DNA of 64,000 nucleotides. It comes from UBA6927 sp022447855 (GTDB lineage: Bacteria; Chloroflexota; Dehalococcoidia; Lucifugimonadales; UBA6927). The number at the start of each line of letters is the position of its first letter. The stretch's first letter is position 1. The stretch is taken from contig JAKUTX010000005.1 of assembly GCA_022447855.1 (NCBI GenBank), positions 11,316-75,315 on the forward strand. Direction: 5' to 3'. The notes under the pieces were generated by a model, which had not been told where the DNA came from, searched no databases, and worked only from the letters and a program-made list of their open reading frames with translations. This document shows, piece by piece, positions 41,836-51,502 of the stretch. Position numbers and translations under genes: made by a program.

Positions 41836-44800
41836 ATGTCAAAATTTGAAATTGAATTTGAGAAATATCCTGAACAACTAAATATTTCTTATAATGAAGC
41901 CCTGTCAAAAATGCCAGATACATTGAATGAAGTTCAACTGAGAACTTGGACAGAGTCTGGTTTGATAATTGCAGGGCAAAGCGCTAGATCTTGGGAGGCA
42001 GCGGAAAGTTTTTTTAAGGCTAGTCCTAAAGTTGTTAGGTCAATCCCATTCAATTATTTCGTAAAATGGAAAGAATGTGGAAGTGATTTGTGTGATAACT
42101 CTTCAGCAATCGCAAACGTTTATTTTAATGTGAGTCCTTTAGTAGTTCCTAAGCTTAGGACAAGATACATAGAGAGTTGGGCGGCGCTTGGTAACACCCT
42201 CTACAAAGGTACATGGAAATCAGGTTCTTTATCATGTGAGCTATTTGAAAAGTCTCAATCTTTACTGGATGTTTTAACTTTTCCTGAATTGGAACATTTT
42301 GTTGCGTTTTTAGAACTTCTTTCTAGGCGGTCGTATGATCTTTCTACAGAGTGTTTGCAGATTGCAAGTGAAATTTTTCCAATGCTTGATGACCAAAAAA
42401 TCGAATTTATTGATTTGGCTTCTGGTTTGGTTGAATCGTCATGGAGAGAAGTCAAAAGTTTTTTTGAAATTACAACGCGTGCTTTGTCACGCATAGATTC
42501 TCCCAACCGTATGAGATTTTTGAAATTATCAGAAGGGTTAGTCCAAGATGGGCGTTCGAATATGCCTGGGGTAATGCTTGAGATGTCTAATGCCTTATCC
42601 AATATTGATCGAGAATTTCATGGAGATGTTTTGGAACTGTGTGAAGAATTGATTGTGGTACATCCTGAATCTGTACCTGATTTAGTTTCTAATCTTCCAC
42701 ACGTGCTTGAGCGTGCTAATAATATCCAGATGCGTAGATGGTTTGAGACCGGTATTGAGATAATGAGAGACAATATCGATGGCGGGTCAGCATATTTTAA
42801 ATTAGAGTCAAACCGAGCAGAGCAGGCATTAGCTACCGTCTCTTCAGGCGTTGAGTTTTCTAGAGTTAAAGATGTGATGCAGATGTATTGTAGAGGTCTT
42901 GCCGGCTCAGAGATTCAATTAGCGCCCACAGATGAACTGGTTGAAAAAAATATTGGATGGGTTTCACTAGAATCTCCTGCTACTGAGGGTTCAACCGTTT
43001 ATTTACCTTCCATGGTTGATATGTATGCGACAAAAGATAAGAATTTTGCTTGGTTGAAAGTTGTATCTACTCATCAAGTTTCTCATTTAGAATTTAATAG
43101 TTTAGGGTTTGAGTTTGAACGCGAAGCTGAATTTTTTGAAAACATGAGATCACAAGTTGAATCAAGGAAAACGACTAGCGACGAATCATTAGATACTACT
43201 GTGGAAGATATTTCTGATGATTCAGATAAGAGTCAATGGATTACAGATATGCAAAGATTCTTCAATCTGTTTGAAGATCGAAAACTTGCATTGGATGTAT
43301 TTACAGTTGTAGAAGATAGTAGGCTGGATGCTAGAGTTAAGAGCGAGTATTCTGGCTTGTCCAAGGATTATGTTGCTGTTCAATTGGATTCATTAGCTTC
43401 TAGGCCAGAAATTAAAGATAAGCCGGCTCAAGAGGCTTTAGTAGAATTTTTGGTACGCCTTAGTTTGCATCAATTTAAAGATTTACCAGTTCCGAGTAAA
43501 TATATTGATCAGGCTAAAGAGATTTCTGAAATTTCTAGAAGGCTTTTGAATGTTGAATCTTCGGTTGAGGATACGGCAGAAGCCACATTAAGGATTTATG
43601 CGGTAATTAGTAGTATTCCAAATGAAGAAGTTGAGGAAGATGATTGGGAAAATATGGATACAGATGAAGAGGATTCTCTGGAAAATTATGAGGACTCCGA
43701 CCAGATGACTCAGTTGATGTTAGATATTGCTCAAGGAATGCAAATTGGTGCTGAAGGTGAATCTGAAGGTCAAGATTATGAGCCTGTAGAAGATTTTGGT
43801 TATAGAGGTGATTTCAAACCAGAGTTAGCTCAATTGATGATGCAAATGAGAGATCAAGGCGAAGGAGGTCAATCAGGAGGAGATCAATTTTCTCAAGATG
43901 ATTTAGAAGATTTGTTAAATCAGAGTGCTGAGATAGATTCCTCGGAAGGGGATATTGAGAATTCAACTGGTCAATTTGCTAATAACTTGATTAAAGAAGC
44001 TTCCGTTAATCAACAACCATCACAAGAATTTGGGCAAGGGCCTGTAGTTCATGTAGATGAAGATGGAGGTGAATTGGAATCGTCAGAGCCTGAATCTTTC
44101 GTATATGACGAATGGGACTTTCGAGCCGATGATTACAAACCTAGATGGTGTATTGTTAGGCAACAGACAATGCCTGAAGGAGAGGCTGAATTTTATGAGC
44201 AAACCGTGCAGGGATATGGATCATTAGTTACTAGGATTCGTCAACAATTTGAAATGCTTGTTCCTGAATTATTCCGAAAAGTTAGAAGGTTAGAATTCGG
44301 TGAAGAAATTGACATTGATGATCTTATTGAATTTATGATAGATATTAAAACTGGTGCTAGTCCCAACGATAAATTTTATTGGCGTCGTAATAAGGTTCAG
44401 AGGGATGTGGCATCTGCGTTTTTGCTTGATACATCTGCTTCTACTGCGGAAGCAATTAATGATTCTCGTAAAACGAATGATGATTGGGATGCTCCTGAAG
44501 ATCCAGTTGAATATATGGTTTGGTTGCGTACTAGAAGGACTCAATCAGCAAGACGCACTTATAAGCGAATAATTGATATTGAAAAAGAAGCGGTTGTTTT
44601 AATAATTAATGCTCTTGAGGCTATTGGAGACTTCTATGGTATTTATGGATTCTCAGGATATGGTAGGGAAAATGTTGAGTTTTATACAGTTAAAGATTTA
44701 AATGAAACTTTTAATGACCGTGTAAAAAGAAGAATTGATAGAATTGCTCCTTTGCATGCTACTCGAATGGGTCCTGCAATTAGACATGCTGCATATAAAT

Positions 44801-45090
44801 TAAATCAACAGGAAGCTAGAACAAAGTTACTTTTTTTGATAAGTGATGGTAGGCCTCAAGATAGAGGGTATAGTAGGGAAGGTGTGGAAAAGGAGTATGC
44901 GGTGCATGATACTAAAATGGCTCTAAATGAGGCAAAACTACAAGGTATTGATGCATTTTGTTTAACTGTAGACAAGAACGGCCATGATTATTTAAAGACA
45001 ATGTGTCAAGATATAGGTTATGAAGTACTAGAAGATATTAATGATTTGCCGAGCCGACTACTTTATCTTTATAAAAGACTAACTATGTAA
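41836..45090 (+). CDS. Large VWA-domain protein, CbbO/NorD-like partner of the AAA+ ATPase
   Basis: This 1084-residue protein has a long helical N-terminal part with repeated patterns (SWRE.../ALSNID, W-E-G), a very acidic Gln/Glu/Asp-rich linker (about 570-760), and a C-terminal von Willebrand A domain. The MIDAS residues are visible: D-T-S-A-S in AFLLDTSASTAEAI, Thr in LHATRMGPAIRHA and Asp in LFLISDGRPQD. The CbbO/NorD family has the same organisation and works with a CbbQ/NorQ ATPase, here the preceding gene. It is a bit larger than usual (~640-800), mainly in the helical repeats. The client enzyme is unknown. Confidence 0.9.
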   Translation: MSKFEIEFEKYPEQLNISYNEALSKMPDTLNEVQLRTWTESGLIIAGQSARSWEAAESFFKASPKVVRSIPFNYFVKWKECGSDLCDNSSAIANVYFNVSPLVVPKLRTRYIESWAALGNTLYKGTWKSGSLSCELFEKSQSLLDVLTFPELEHFVAFLELLSRRSYDLSTECLQIASEIFPMLDDQKIEFIDLASGLVESSWREVKSFFEITTRALSRIDSPNRMRFLKLSEGLVQDGRSNMPGVMLEMSNALSNIDREFHGDVLELCEELIVVHPESVPDLVSNLPHVLERANNIQMRRWFETGIEIMRDNIDGGSAYFKLESNRAEQALATVSSGVEFSRVKDVMQMYCRGLAGSEIQLAPTDELVEKNIGWVSLESPATEGSTVYLPSMVDMYATKDKNFAWLKVVSTHQVSHLEFNSLGFEFEREAEFFENMRSQVESRKTTSDESLDTTVEDISDDSDKSQWITDMQRFFNLFEDRKLALDVFTVVEDSRLDARVKSEYSGLSKDYVAVQLDSLASRPEIKDKPAQEALVEFLVRLSLHQFKDLPVPSKYIDQAKEISEISRRLLNVESSVEDTAEATLRIYAVISSIPNEEVEEDDWENMDTDEEDSLENYEDSDQMTQLMLDIAQGMQIGAEGESEGQDYEPVEDFGYRGDFKPELAQLMMQMRDQGEGGQSGGDQFSQDDLEDLLNQSAEIDSSEGDIENSTGQFANNLIKEASVNQQPSQEFGQGPVVHVDEDGGELESSEPESFVYDEWDFRADDYKPRWCIVRQQTMPEGEAEFYEQTVQGYGSLVTRIRQQFEMLVPELFRKVRRLEFGEEIDIDDLIEFMIDIKTGASPNDKFYWRRNKVQRDVASAFLLDTSASTAEAINDSRKTNDDWDAPEDPVEYMVWLRTRRTQSARRTYKRIIDIEKEAVVLIINALEAIGDFYGIYGFSGYGRENVEFYTVKDLNETFNDRVKRRIDRIAPLHATRMGPAIRHAAYKLNQQEARTKLLFLISDGRPQDRGYSREGVEKEYAVHDTKMALNEAKLQGIDAFCLTVDKNGHDYLKTMCQDIGYEVLEDINDLPSRLLYLYKRLTM

Positions 45091-45091
45091 G

Positions 45092-46141
45092 TTACTTTTT
45101 GATAATCGGGTCATTCATCAAATCTAATATTGATTCGGTCCAATCAGGGTCTAAAACCATAATATGCTGAACAGCAAGTTGAGGATTTGTATCGTAACGG
45201 GCGTAATATCCACTCCCGTCACTCAATTTTGAACCAATTGTGAATTTGAGTCCACCAGGGAATTGTTTTCCTGTTTGAGTTGTCTCTGAGAAGACGATCC
45301 AGACCGAAGGAGAATCGAATACAACTCCCCATTCATCATAATTTTTTCTGGCTTCACGGGCTTTTGCTATCCCAATGACAGGAGTTATTCCAAGATTTTG
45401 ATAAAAGGGTTCCCATTTGTCTTGGTCTATATCTAGAGGCTCGGGACCTATTTGACTGTCTCTTATTGACCAGGCAAATGGATTAACTAAAGGATCATAT
45501 AAAGGTGAAGGAAAGTAGATTACATCTGGACTTGTTGCATATACGTCAAATGATGTGTCTTTATATAAATGTATACCGTTGATTTCGTTTGGTTGTTTAG
45601 ATATGGCCCATTTTGGTACAGGAGGTTCTACGATTAATTTTGCAACTACGTTTCCCCAAAGAGCTGGCAATAGAACCAATTGTGGAAATCCAGTAACTTG
45701 GGCATAATAGTGTTGCCCATCAGTTGTTGCATCTCCGAGAACGAATTGTAAATTCCTACCACCTTTTAGTCCCAAATCAACAATCAATGTGGGATTGTTT
45801 AATCCGTACTCATCCAAGTTCTCTACAGTATCTAATTCAGTTACTAATTCTCTTGTTGCTCGTGGCCCAGCCAATAGGAACGGTATTCCACCCCACCTAG
45901 CTTCTGAAACCATTATTCCTGCGGGTTCTTCAAACCACCAAACTTCATCTTCAGTTTTGAAGAAGGTGATTTTCGCTTTTTCCTGTTCAATTGATACGCG
46001 TTCTAAATCTTCCCATGCAACTTGGTAAAACCATGGAGCTTCTTCAATAATTTCCGGGGTAGATTTCCATGGATTAATGATAGCTACTGTCGTAACTACC
46101 AAGGCTATGAAAACTAATAAAGCGGTGATTCGAAGGCTCAT
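45092..46141 (-). CDS. DUF4340 domain protein, ABC-operon component
   Basis: The protein has one N-terminal membrane anchor (LRITALLVFIALVVTTVAIINPW) and an exported domain with strand-rich repeats of the DUF4340 type: YQVAWEDLERVSIEQEKAKITFFK, WWFEEPAGIMVSEARWGGIPFLLAGPRATREL and YGLNNPTLIVDL. DUF4340 proteins accompany GldG-type ABC exporters, probably as accessory proteins outside the membrane. At 349 residues it is typical. It lies 15 bases after the GldG-like gene and is the last gene of the four-gene operon. Confidence 0.85.
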   Translation of the reverse strand: MSLRITALLVFIALVVTTVAIINPWKSTPEIIEEAPWFYQVAWEDLERVSIEQEKAKITFFKTEDEVWWFEEPAGIMVSEARWGGIPFLLAGPRATRELVTELDTVENLDEYGLNNPTLIVDLGLKGGRNLQFVLGDATTDGQHYYAQVTGFPQLVLLPALWGNVVAKLIVEPPVPKWAISKQPNEINGIHLYKDTSFDVYATSPDVIYFPSPLYDPLVNPFAWSIRDSQIGPEPLDIDQDKWEPFYQNLGITPVIGIAKAREARKNYDEWGVVFDSPSVWIVFSETTQTGKQFPGGLKFTIGSKLSDGSGYYARYDTNPQLAVQHIMVLDPDWTESILDLMNDPIIKK

Positions 46142-46156
46142 CTATAATTTGTCCTA

Positions 46157-47815
46157 CTATCTCCTACGCCACCAAACTAAAAATGCAAGAACCATCATGG
46201 TTGCTGGAGGGAGTAACCATCCTGACCATTTTATGAAATCTCTTTCAAGCTTGTTTACTATCAATTCACGCATTGGGAATAGTCTAGGTCTTATAGATAT
46301 TAGTTCGTAATCATCGGTAAGCCAATTAACTGAGTTTAAAAATAAATTTGCGTTGTCAGAAAAATTACTCCATTCATTTGTAATAAAATCTGAATCTCCA
46401 AAGACTGCAAATTTTGCGGTTGGGTGAGTTGTTTGGCCATCAACGGTTCCGCTAGCTTCTACAACTACAGCTATTGGGAAAGCTCCTTGCAAATCCGATC
46501 CTCTGTCAAATTCAGTATTAGTAGGATTCGTTTCTAGCCAACTAGCGGGAGTGGTAAATGCTAATGGGACAAAACGAATGATTTCTGCAGGGAAAAGGTC
46601 TTTAGCAAGTGTAGGGCTTAGTGCAGTAACACCTGTGAAGAAAGTTGTATCTAGTGGAGCCGCAATTTGTATGTCAGCCTCATCTAAGTTGTATTGTCCA
46701 TTAGCTTTTTGTACAACTGGAGTAATCGAAGATCCTCGGTTACTTACAGGGTCAGCGACAGTAATATTTGTACTATCTATGCCCCAAATATTTAGGAATT
46801 CTATATAGGATCTTGGGGATCCTGGATCTAGAAGCATTACCAAGCTTCCACCATTCTGCATATAGTTCGTTAGCGCATCGAATTCGGTTTGATCCATATC
46901 GGTTTTTGGCCCAGCTATCATTACAAGGGCTGCGTCATCAGGGATTTGACCTGCTTGCTGTAAACTTAATGATAAGACTGCATAATTGTCAGAAAGCATT
47001 CCGATCACTATATTGCTTAAGTCATTTGGGCTGGTCGTTTCATTTTCATCTGAGGGTAAGTTAACAGAAGATTCTCCGTGTCCAGTTAAACTATAAACTA
47101 CTTTTTGCTCTTTTCCTGTGGCAATCAGAATTGCGGTATGAAAAGATTGCTCTGAATAACGGTTGATTGGTTGAAGTATTTTCTCGTCACCATCTCGTAG
47201 GTTTTCAAATACAATTACGGGGAAATTTCTGACGCCATAGGCTTCTGCGGTACTCTTGTTTAGTTGAGGGTCGATAAATTCGTAATCAAATTTAGAACTA
47301 TATCTATCGAATTCGTTTAGCAGACCTTCTGCTTTTTGATAATCTATATCAGTTGTAGGATTGTTAGGTACGAAAAAGGCGTTAGCTTTGATAGGTTCAT
47401 CCAAATTATCAAGTAGAGCTAGAGTTTGGGGAGCTAATGTAAATACCCTTGTTGCTGTTACATCTATTCTAGTAGGATTTCTATATAGCATCAAATAGAC
47501 AATTACTATAATGGCTAAAAAGGCCAGTGTCATTATAATAGTTGTACTGCCATATCTACCATATCTACTGAAGATTCCTCTGGCGATAGTTTTTGGGGCT
47601 AGAAGTACCGATAATATTAATAGAGCTATTCCAATTAAGCTAACTGTTTCTCCAGAATCTTTAAGACTATCAGCCAGAAGATATGTAATCCCGCCTATTA
47701 TCAAAATCAGAAAACCTATGCTTGCAGATGCAGCACTCCAGAATTTTAATGATTTGCAGGCTTCCAAAATTGTTGATGAAATAGTTTCTTGATTACCAGA
47801 GTTTTGTGTACTCAT
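46157..47815 (-). CDS. GldG-like ABC-associated membrane protein
   Basis: This protein of about 552 residues has two to three transmembrane segments at the N-terminus and one at the C-terminus (LLPPATMMVLAFLVWWRRR). Between them is a large extracytoplasmic domain of the GldG family: RIDVTATRVFTLAPQTLALLDNLDEPIKANAFF, KVVYSLTGHGESSVNLP, and QTEFDALTNYMQNGGSLVMLLDPG. GldG is part of an ABC system named for gliding motility in Bacteroidetes, but widespread in non-gliders. ATG at 47815 is preferred to GTG at 47827 because AGGTGG lies eight bases before it and the upstream gene stops two bases earlier. Confidence 0.88.
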   Translation of the reverse strand: MSTQNSGNQETISSTILEACKSLKFWSAASASIGFLILIIGGITYLLADSLKDSGETVSLIGIALLILSVLLAPKTIARGIFSRYGRYGSTTIIMTLAFLAIIVIVYLMLYRNPTRIDVTATRVFTLAPQTLALLDNLDEPIKANAFFVPNNPTTDIDYQKAEGLLNEFDRYSSKFDYEFIDPQLNKSTAEAYGVRNFPVIVFENLRDGDEKILQPINRYSEQSFHTAILIATGKEQKVVYSLTGHGESSVNLPSDENETTSPNDLSNIVIGMLSDNYAVLSLSLQQAGQIPDDAALVMIAGPKTDMDQTEFDALTNYMQNGGSLVMLLDPGSPRSYIEFLNIWGIDSTNITVADPVSNRGSSITPVVQKANGQYNLDEADIQIAAPLDTTFFTGVTALSPTLAKDLFPAEIIRFVPLAFTTPASWLETNPTNTEFDRGSDLQGAFPIAVVVEASGTVDGQTTHPTAKFAVFGDSDFITNEWSNFSDNANLFLNSVNWLTDDYELISIRPRLFPMRELIVNKLERDFIKWSGWLLPPATMMVLAFLVWWRRR

Positions 47816-47817
47816 GT

Positions 47818-48528
47818 TTAACGCCACCTTCTAGATTCGAGTGAGCGCACCGCAAAGAATAGAAAAATTGCTGTCATTGCTATGTAATATGCTATATGAG
47901 TAGTATCTAGTACTCCTCTTGTGAAGTCACTGAAATGGATGTTCATAGATAGGTTGTTGAATAACTCAATTCCTCCTGGTAATCGATCTCCAAGTAAATT
48001 AATGAAACTCAAAAGTAAAACGATTACAAATCCAACTACGCCTGCAACGAGTTGATTGCTAGATAGAGATGAAGCGAAGATTCCAATAGCTAATGCTGTC
48101 ATCCCATATAGAATCAATCCAAGATATGCTGAGAAAACTGGACCAGTATCTGGGTTTCCAAACCAGTAAAGTAAAACAACATAGTATAGAGTTAGTGCAT
48201 AGGTGCTCATTAGTGCTGTGAAAGCTGCTAAGAATTTTCCAACAACAACTTCCCAATCACGGACAGGGGCTGTTAGCAGAAGTTCCATTGTGCCTAATTT
48301 TTGTTCTTCAGATAATAATCTCATTGTTAACAACGGAGCTAACAGTATAGAGAAATTGGTAGCACGGACTACAAACCCAGTTACACTAGCTTGCGCGAAG
48401 GCACCTGTAGCATCAAGGACAAAGAATATCCCAGTTAATATTAAAAACATCGCTCCTACAACGTAGGCTGTGGGAGTTTGAAAATAAGCCTTGATTTCCT
48501 TCCAGGCAATAGCAATTGTATTATTCAA
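47818..48528 (-). CDS. ABC-2 type permease (GldF-like)
   Basis: An integral membrane protein of 236 residues with about six helices. It begins MNNTIAIAWKEIKAYFQTPTAYVVGAMFLILTG, the typical start of the ABC-2 permease paired with GldA/GldG. RLLSEEQKLGTMELLLTAPVRDWEVVVGKFLAA is the family hallmark cytoplasmic motif (E-x-x-x-GT-E-LL--P). The start codon is TTG at 48528 inside the end of the ATPase gene, with GAGGAA upstream. Confidence 0.92.
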   Translation of the reverse strand: MNNTIAIAWKEIKAYFQTPTAYVVGAMFLILTGIFFVLDATGAFAQASVTGFVVRATNFSILLAPLLTMRLLSEEQKLGTMELLLTAPVRDWEVVVGKFLAAFTALMSTYALTLYYVVLLYWFGNPDTGPVFSAYLGLILYGMTALAIGIFASSLSSNQLVAGVVGFVIVLLLSFINLLGDRLPGGIELFNNLSMNIHFSDFTRGVLDTTHIAYYIAMTAIFLFFAVRSLESRRWR

Positions 48529-49480
48529 TTGATTCCTCTTCTGAGTCTAAAGCAGTTGTAACTTCTACGAAGATTTCTTCCAGAGACATGGTGATTGACT
48601 CCATATGCACCAGCTCCCATTTTCCCTCTACGATTGCGGAAGAAATTCTAGACCTAACGTCATCACCTCTTTTGGTGTCGATTTGATAACTTCTGATTCC
48701 ATCACCTAAGTCGGCTAGGAATGTAACATTTTCAACTCCTCTTATTGCAGAGAGGGCAGTTGATACAGTTTCTTCTGGACCCTTGATGTGAACCTCGATT
48801 CTTCCCACATTACGTAATCGTCGTTGAAGGTTTTCAGGAGTGTCTTCAGCTTTGATTGATCCATGATCAATTATGATTACTCTACCGCACATTCTCTCAA
48901 CTTCATCAAGTAAATGACTACTTACCAATACCGTTCTGTCACCACCTAGGCTTTCAATTAAATCCCTGGTCTCAATTACTTGTCTAGGATCAATACCTAT
49001 GGTGGGTTCGTCAAGTATTAGGACTTTTGGCTCATGTAATATTGCTTGAGCTATCCCAACTCTTTGACGAAATCCTTTTGACAGTTTGCTTATATGAGAA
49101 TTTCTATAGTCTACCAGTCTGCAAAGATCAACCACTTCGTCTATACGAGAACGAATTTTGGATCTAGACATTCCACGTATTTTACCCATGAAAGTCAAAT
49201 AGTCTTTTACGGTCATTTCAGCGTATAAAGGTACTGTTTCAGGTAAATACCCTATGTTACTTCGGGCCGCCAATGAATCTGTTACAACATCATGTCCTGC
49301 GACAGAAACTTTTCCTGCTGATGGAGGCAAGAATCCAGTAATAATTTTCATGGTAGTCGATTTCCCAGCACCATTTGGACCAAGGAAACCTACAATTTCA
49401 CCTTCATTAACTGTAAAGGAAATGTCTGTTATTGCTGGGTAGTCACCAAAATATTTAGTTACGTTGTTTAGCTCAATCAT
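48521..49480 (-). CDS. ABC transporter ATP-binding protein (GldA-like)
   Basis: This nucleotide-binding subunit has 319 residues. Walker A GPNGAGKST, Q-loop region NIGYLPETVPLYAEMTVKDYL, signature LSKGFRQRVGIAQAIL and Walker B VLILDEPTIGID are all intact. The C-terminal region (VEVHIKGPEETVSTALSAI...) is the usual extension of this class. It drives the export system formed with the permease and GldG-like protein downstream. The cargo is unknown. It heads the operon. Confidence 0.94.
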   Translation of the reverse strand: MIELNNVTKYFGDYPAITDISFTVNEGEIVGFLGPNGAGKSTTMKIITGFLPPSAGKVSVAGHDVVTDSLAARSNIGYLPETVPLYAEMTVKDYLTFMGKIRGMSRSKIRSRIDEVVDLCRLVDYRNSHISKLSKGFRQRVGIAQAILHEPKVLILDEPTIGIDPRQVIETRDLIESLGGDRTVLVSSHLLDEVERMCGRVIIIDHGSIKAEDTPENLQRRLRNVGRIEVHIKGPEETVSTALSAIRGVENVTFLADLGDGIRSYQIDTKRGDDVRSRISSAIVEGKWELVHMESITMSLEEIFVEVTTALDSEEESIE

Positions 49481-49522
49481 TCTTTAATTTTCATCTTTAG
49501 ATACGAATATAATTTTATATCA

Positions 49523-49537
49523 ATTGGTATTACCAAT
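49523..49537. repeat. Inverted repeat ATTGGT-N3-ACCAAT upstream of the cysteine desulfurase
   Basis: Perfect six-base arms with a three-base spacer (49523-49537). The half-site with flanks (AATTGGTAT) recurs at 49585-49593, next to the promoter at 49601-49631. This is a candidate regulator site for the desulfurase gene; which regulator is unknown. Confidence 0.4.
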
Positions 49538-49600
49538 CAATCGACTGACGGATTGTATATCACCACTGTTCAAGAATTCAATATAATTGGTATATTAAAT

Positions 49601-49631
49601 TTGATATAACTGTCATAGCTTATGCTAAAAT
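49601..49631 (+). promoter_or_regulatory. Candidate promoter of the cysteine desulfurase gene
   Basis: TTGATA (49601-49606) and an extended -10, TGC followed by TAAAAT (49626-49631), with a 19-base spacer. The spacer is longer than ideal, but the extended -10 may offset this. Confidence 0.4.
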
Positions 49632-49674
49632 ATCGCGATTAGATAACATGTCATAACAAATTACAAGGTGAAAT

Positions 49675-50859
49675 TTGGATTCAACAACGGCAATATATTT
49701 AGATCATGCGGCCACCACTCCAGTTAGGAAAGAAGTGCTAGATGAGATGATGCCTTATTTTTCTACTTTTTTTGGCAATCCATCAGGGATTTATTCTCTT
49801 TCACAGTTATCAAGAGCTGCTTTGGATGATTCAAGAGAAATTGTTGCAAATGTTTTGGGTTGTTCTGCTAAAGAAGTTGTATTTACGAGTGGTGGAACAG
49901 AGTCAGATAATATGGCAATTAAAGGGGTAGCGTTAGGATTAAAACAATTTGGGAATCACATCATAACAAGTAATATTGAGCATCATGCAGTTTTACACAC
50001 TTGCAAGCAGTTAGAAAATATGGGATTTGATATTACATATCTTCCAGTTGATGAATATGGGCTATTACATTTGGATCAAGTCCGTGAGGCAATGAATGAA
50101 AGAACAATTTTGGTCAGTGTAATGCTGGCGAATAACGAAATTGGTTCTATTATGCCTATAAAGGAAATTTCAGAAGTTGTTAAAAGTAGGTCTTCAGAAT
50201 TGGGAATAAGGACATTTCTTCATACGGATGCTGTGCAAGGTGCAGGTTACTTGGATATAAATACTGATGAACTTGGAGTGGATTTAATGAGTTTGTCAGG
50301 TCATAAGATTTATGGCCCAAAAGGTGTCGGGGTTTTATTTATGAAGCAGAATACTCCGTTTGAAAATTTGATTAATGGAGGAGGTCAGGAGAAAGATAGA
50401 AGATCTGGAACCGAAAATGTTCCCGGAATAATAGGGATGTCTAAAGCATTAGAATTGGTTCAGGATGAAAGAGAGCAACTTAGTGCAAATGCTGTGAAAT
50501 TGCGGGATCGTGTTATATCTGGAATATTTGATTCTTTAAGTGACGTATACTTAAATGGTCATCCTACATTGAGACTTCCTAACAATGCTAATTTTTCGTT
50601 TAAGAATATTGAAGGTGAACCTATTTTGCTGGGACTGGATTTTGATAATATTTGTGTGTCAAGTGGTAGTGCATGCTCTACTTCATCTTTACAACCTTCA
50701 CATGTGCTTACTGCAATTGGAAGATCACATGATCTCGCGAGAAGTAGTTTGCGAATAAGTTTTGGAAAAGATAATTCAATCGAGGACGTAGATAAGTTAT
50801 TATCTAGTTTAATAAAATTGATTAATAGACTTCGATCGAATTCAAATTTCATTAAATAA
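49675..50859 (+). CDS. Cysteine desulfurase (NifS/IscS class)
   Basis: A PLP enzyme that removes sulfur (or selenium) from cysteine or selenocysteine for Fe-S clusters, tRNA thiolation or selenide supply. Motifs in 394 residues: IYLDHAATTPVRKEV at the start, VFTSGGTESDNMAIKG, the PLP lysine K211 (SLSGHKIYGPK) and the catalytic loop SSGSACSTSS with Cys334. The start is TTG at 49675 with AAGGTG upstream. No iscU or sufU is adjacent. It lies 1.6 kb before tRNA-Sec, with one lipoprotein gene between, so a role in feeding SelD is possible but unproved. Confidence 0.93.
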   Translation: MDSTTAIYLDHAATTPVRKEVLDEMMPYFSTFFGNPSGIYSLSQLSRAALDDSREIVANVLGCSAKEVVFTSGGTESDNMAIKGVALGLKQFGNHIITSNIEHHAVLHTCKQLENMGFDITYLPVDEYGLLHLDQVREAMNERTILVSVMLANNEIGSIMPIKEISEVVKSRSSELGIRTFLHTDAVQGAGYLDINTDELGVDLMSLSGHKIYGPKGVGVLFMKQNTPFENLINGGGQEKDRRSGTENVPGIIGMSKALELVQDEREQLSANAVKLRDRVISGIFDSLSDVYLNGHPTLRLPNNANFSFKNIEGEPILLGLDFDNICVSSGSACSTSSLQPSHVLTAIGRSHDLARSSLRISFGKDNSIEDVDKLLSSLIKLINRLRSNSNFIK

Positions 50860-50874
50860 TAGCGGAGAGTATAA

Positions 50875-51471
50875 ATGATTGGTATAAATCCTGGGTGGTT
50901 GTCCGTTCGGAAAGATTTATTTTTGTTGTTGGCAAGTTCAATCCTGATATTTTCTATGTTTGGATGTTCTTATATTCCTCTATTAAATAATACGGAAGAC
51001 GCTCCACCTGAAGAAGGCTATTGGCCTGGTAAAGTTTTGGAGATGTATACAGGTTTGATGGAGGTAACTCCAAGCATTGCATTTCGTGATGAAAATGGTG
51101 AAACCAGGGTTTTAACTCCTTCATCTTCAAAGAATGCATTGGTTGCTATTAATATGACATTTGTTAATAGAAATACTGTTGTTGTGCCAATGTTAGTAAA
51201 TGAAAATTCAGTTGAAATTGGCAATCCATACGATGAGCGGTTCAGACCAATTGATCCTTTTGAGAATGCAATGTATGCAGATGTCCCAGAAGAAGATTTG
51301 AGTCATATTAAGCCATTTTTATGGGGTTCTATGGATTTAGTAAGAGATTTTCAAATAGAAGGATATTTGATTTTTGAAATTCCGCAAGGTATGCCAATAA
51401 CAACTCTATGGTGGGAAGAGGTTGATAGTATCGTTGCTTTGCTTTACTTGAAACCCGATCCCGTGGAGTAA
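50875..51471 (+). CDS. Lipoprotein of unknown function (198 aa)
   Basis: A basic N-terminus and hydrophobic segment end in a lipobox (FSMFGC, Cys31), so the protein is predicted to be anchored outside the membrane. The mature part is a strand-rich domain (TRVLTPSSSKNALVAINMTFVNRNTVVVPML, and YLIFEIPQGMPITTLWWEE) resembling the DUF4352-like immunoglobulin fold of surface lipoproteins, though this is only a pattern match. It follows the cysteine desulfurase by 15 bases and precedes tRNA-Sec by 31 bases. Confidence 0.78.
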   Translation: MIGINPGWLSVRKDLFLLLASSILIFSMFGCSYIPLLNNTEDAPPEEGYWPGKVLEMYTGLMEVTPSIAFRDENGETRVLTPSSSKNALVAINMTFVNRNTVVVPMLVNENSVEIGNPYDERFRPIDPFENAMYADVPEEDLSHIKPFLWGSMDLVRDFQIEGYLIFEIPQGMPITTLWWEEVDSIVALLYLKPDPVE

Positions 51472-51502
51472 GTAGTTATATAGAATTTTGAAAATAATAT
51501 TT

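Noticed and set aside
45092..49480. Naming the ABC operon as gliding motility genes
   Set aside because: Only the ABC core and DUF4340 are present; no other gliding or type IX secretion genes are seen.
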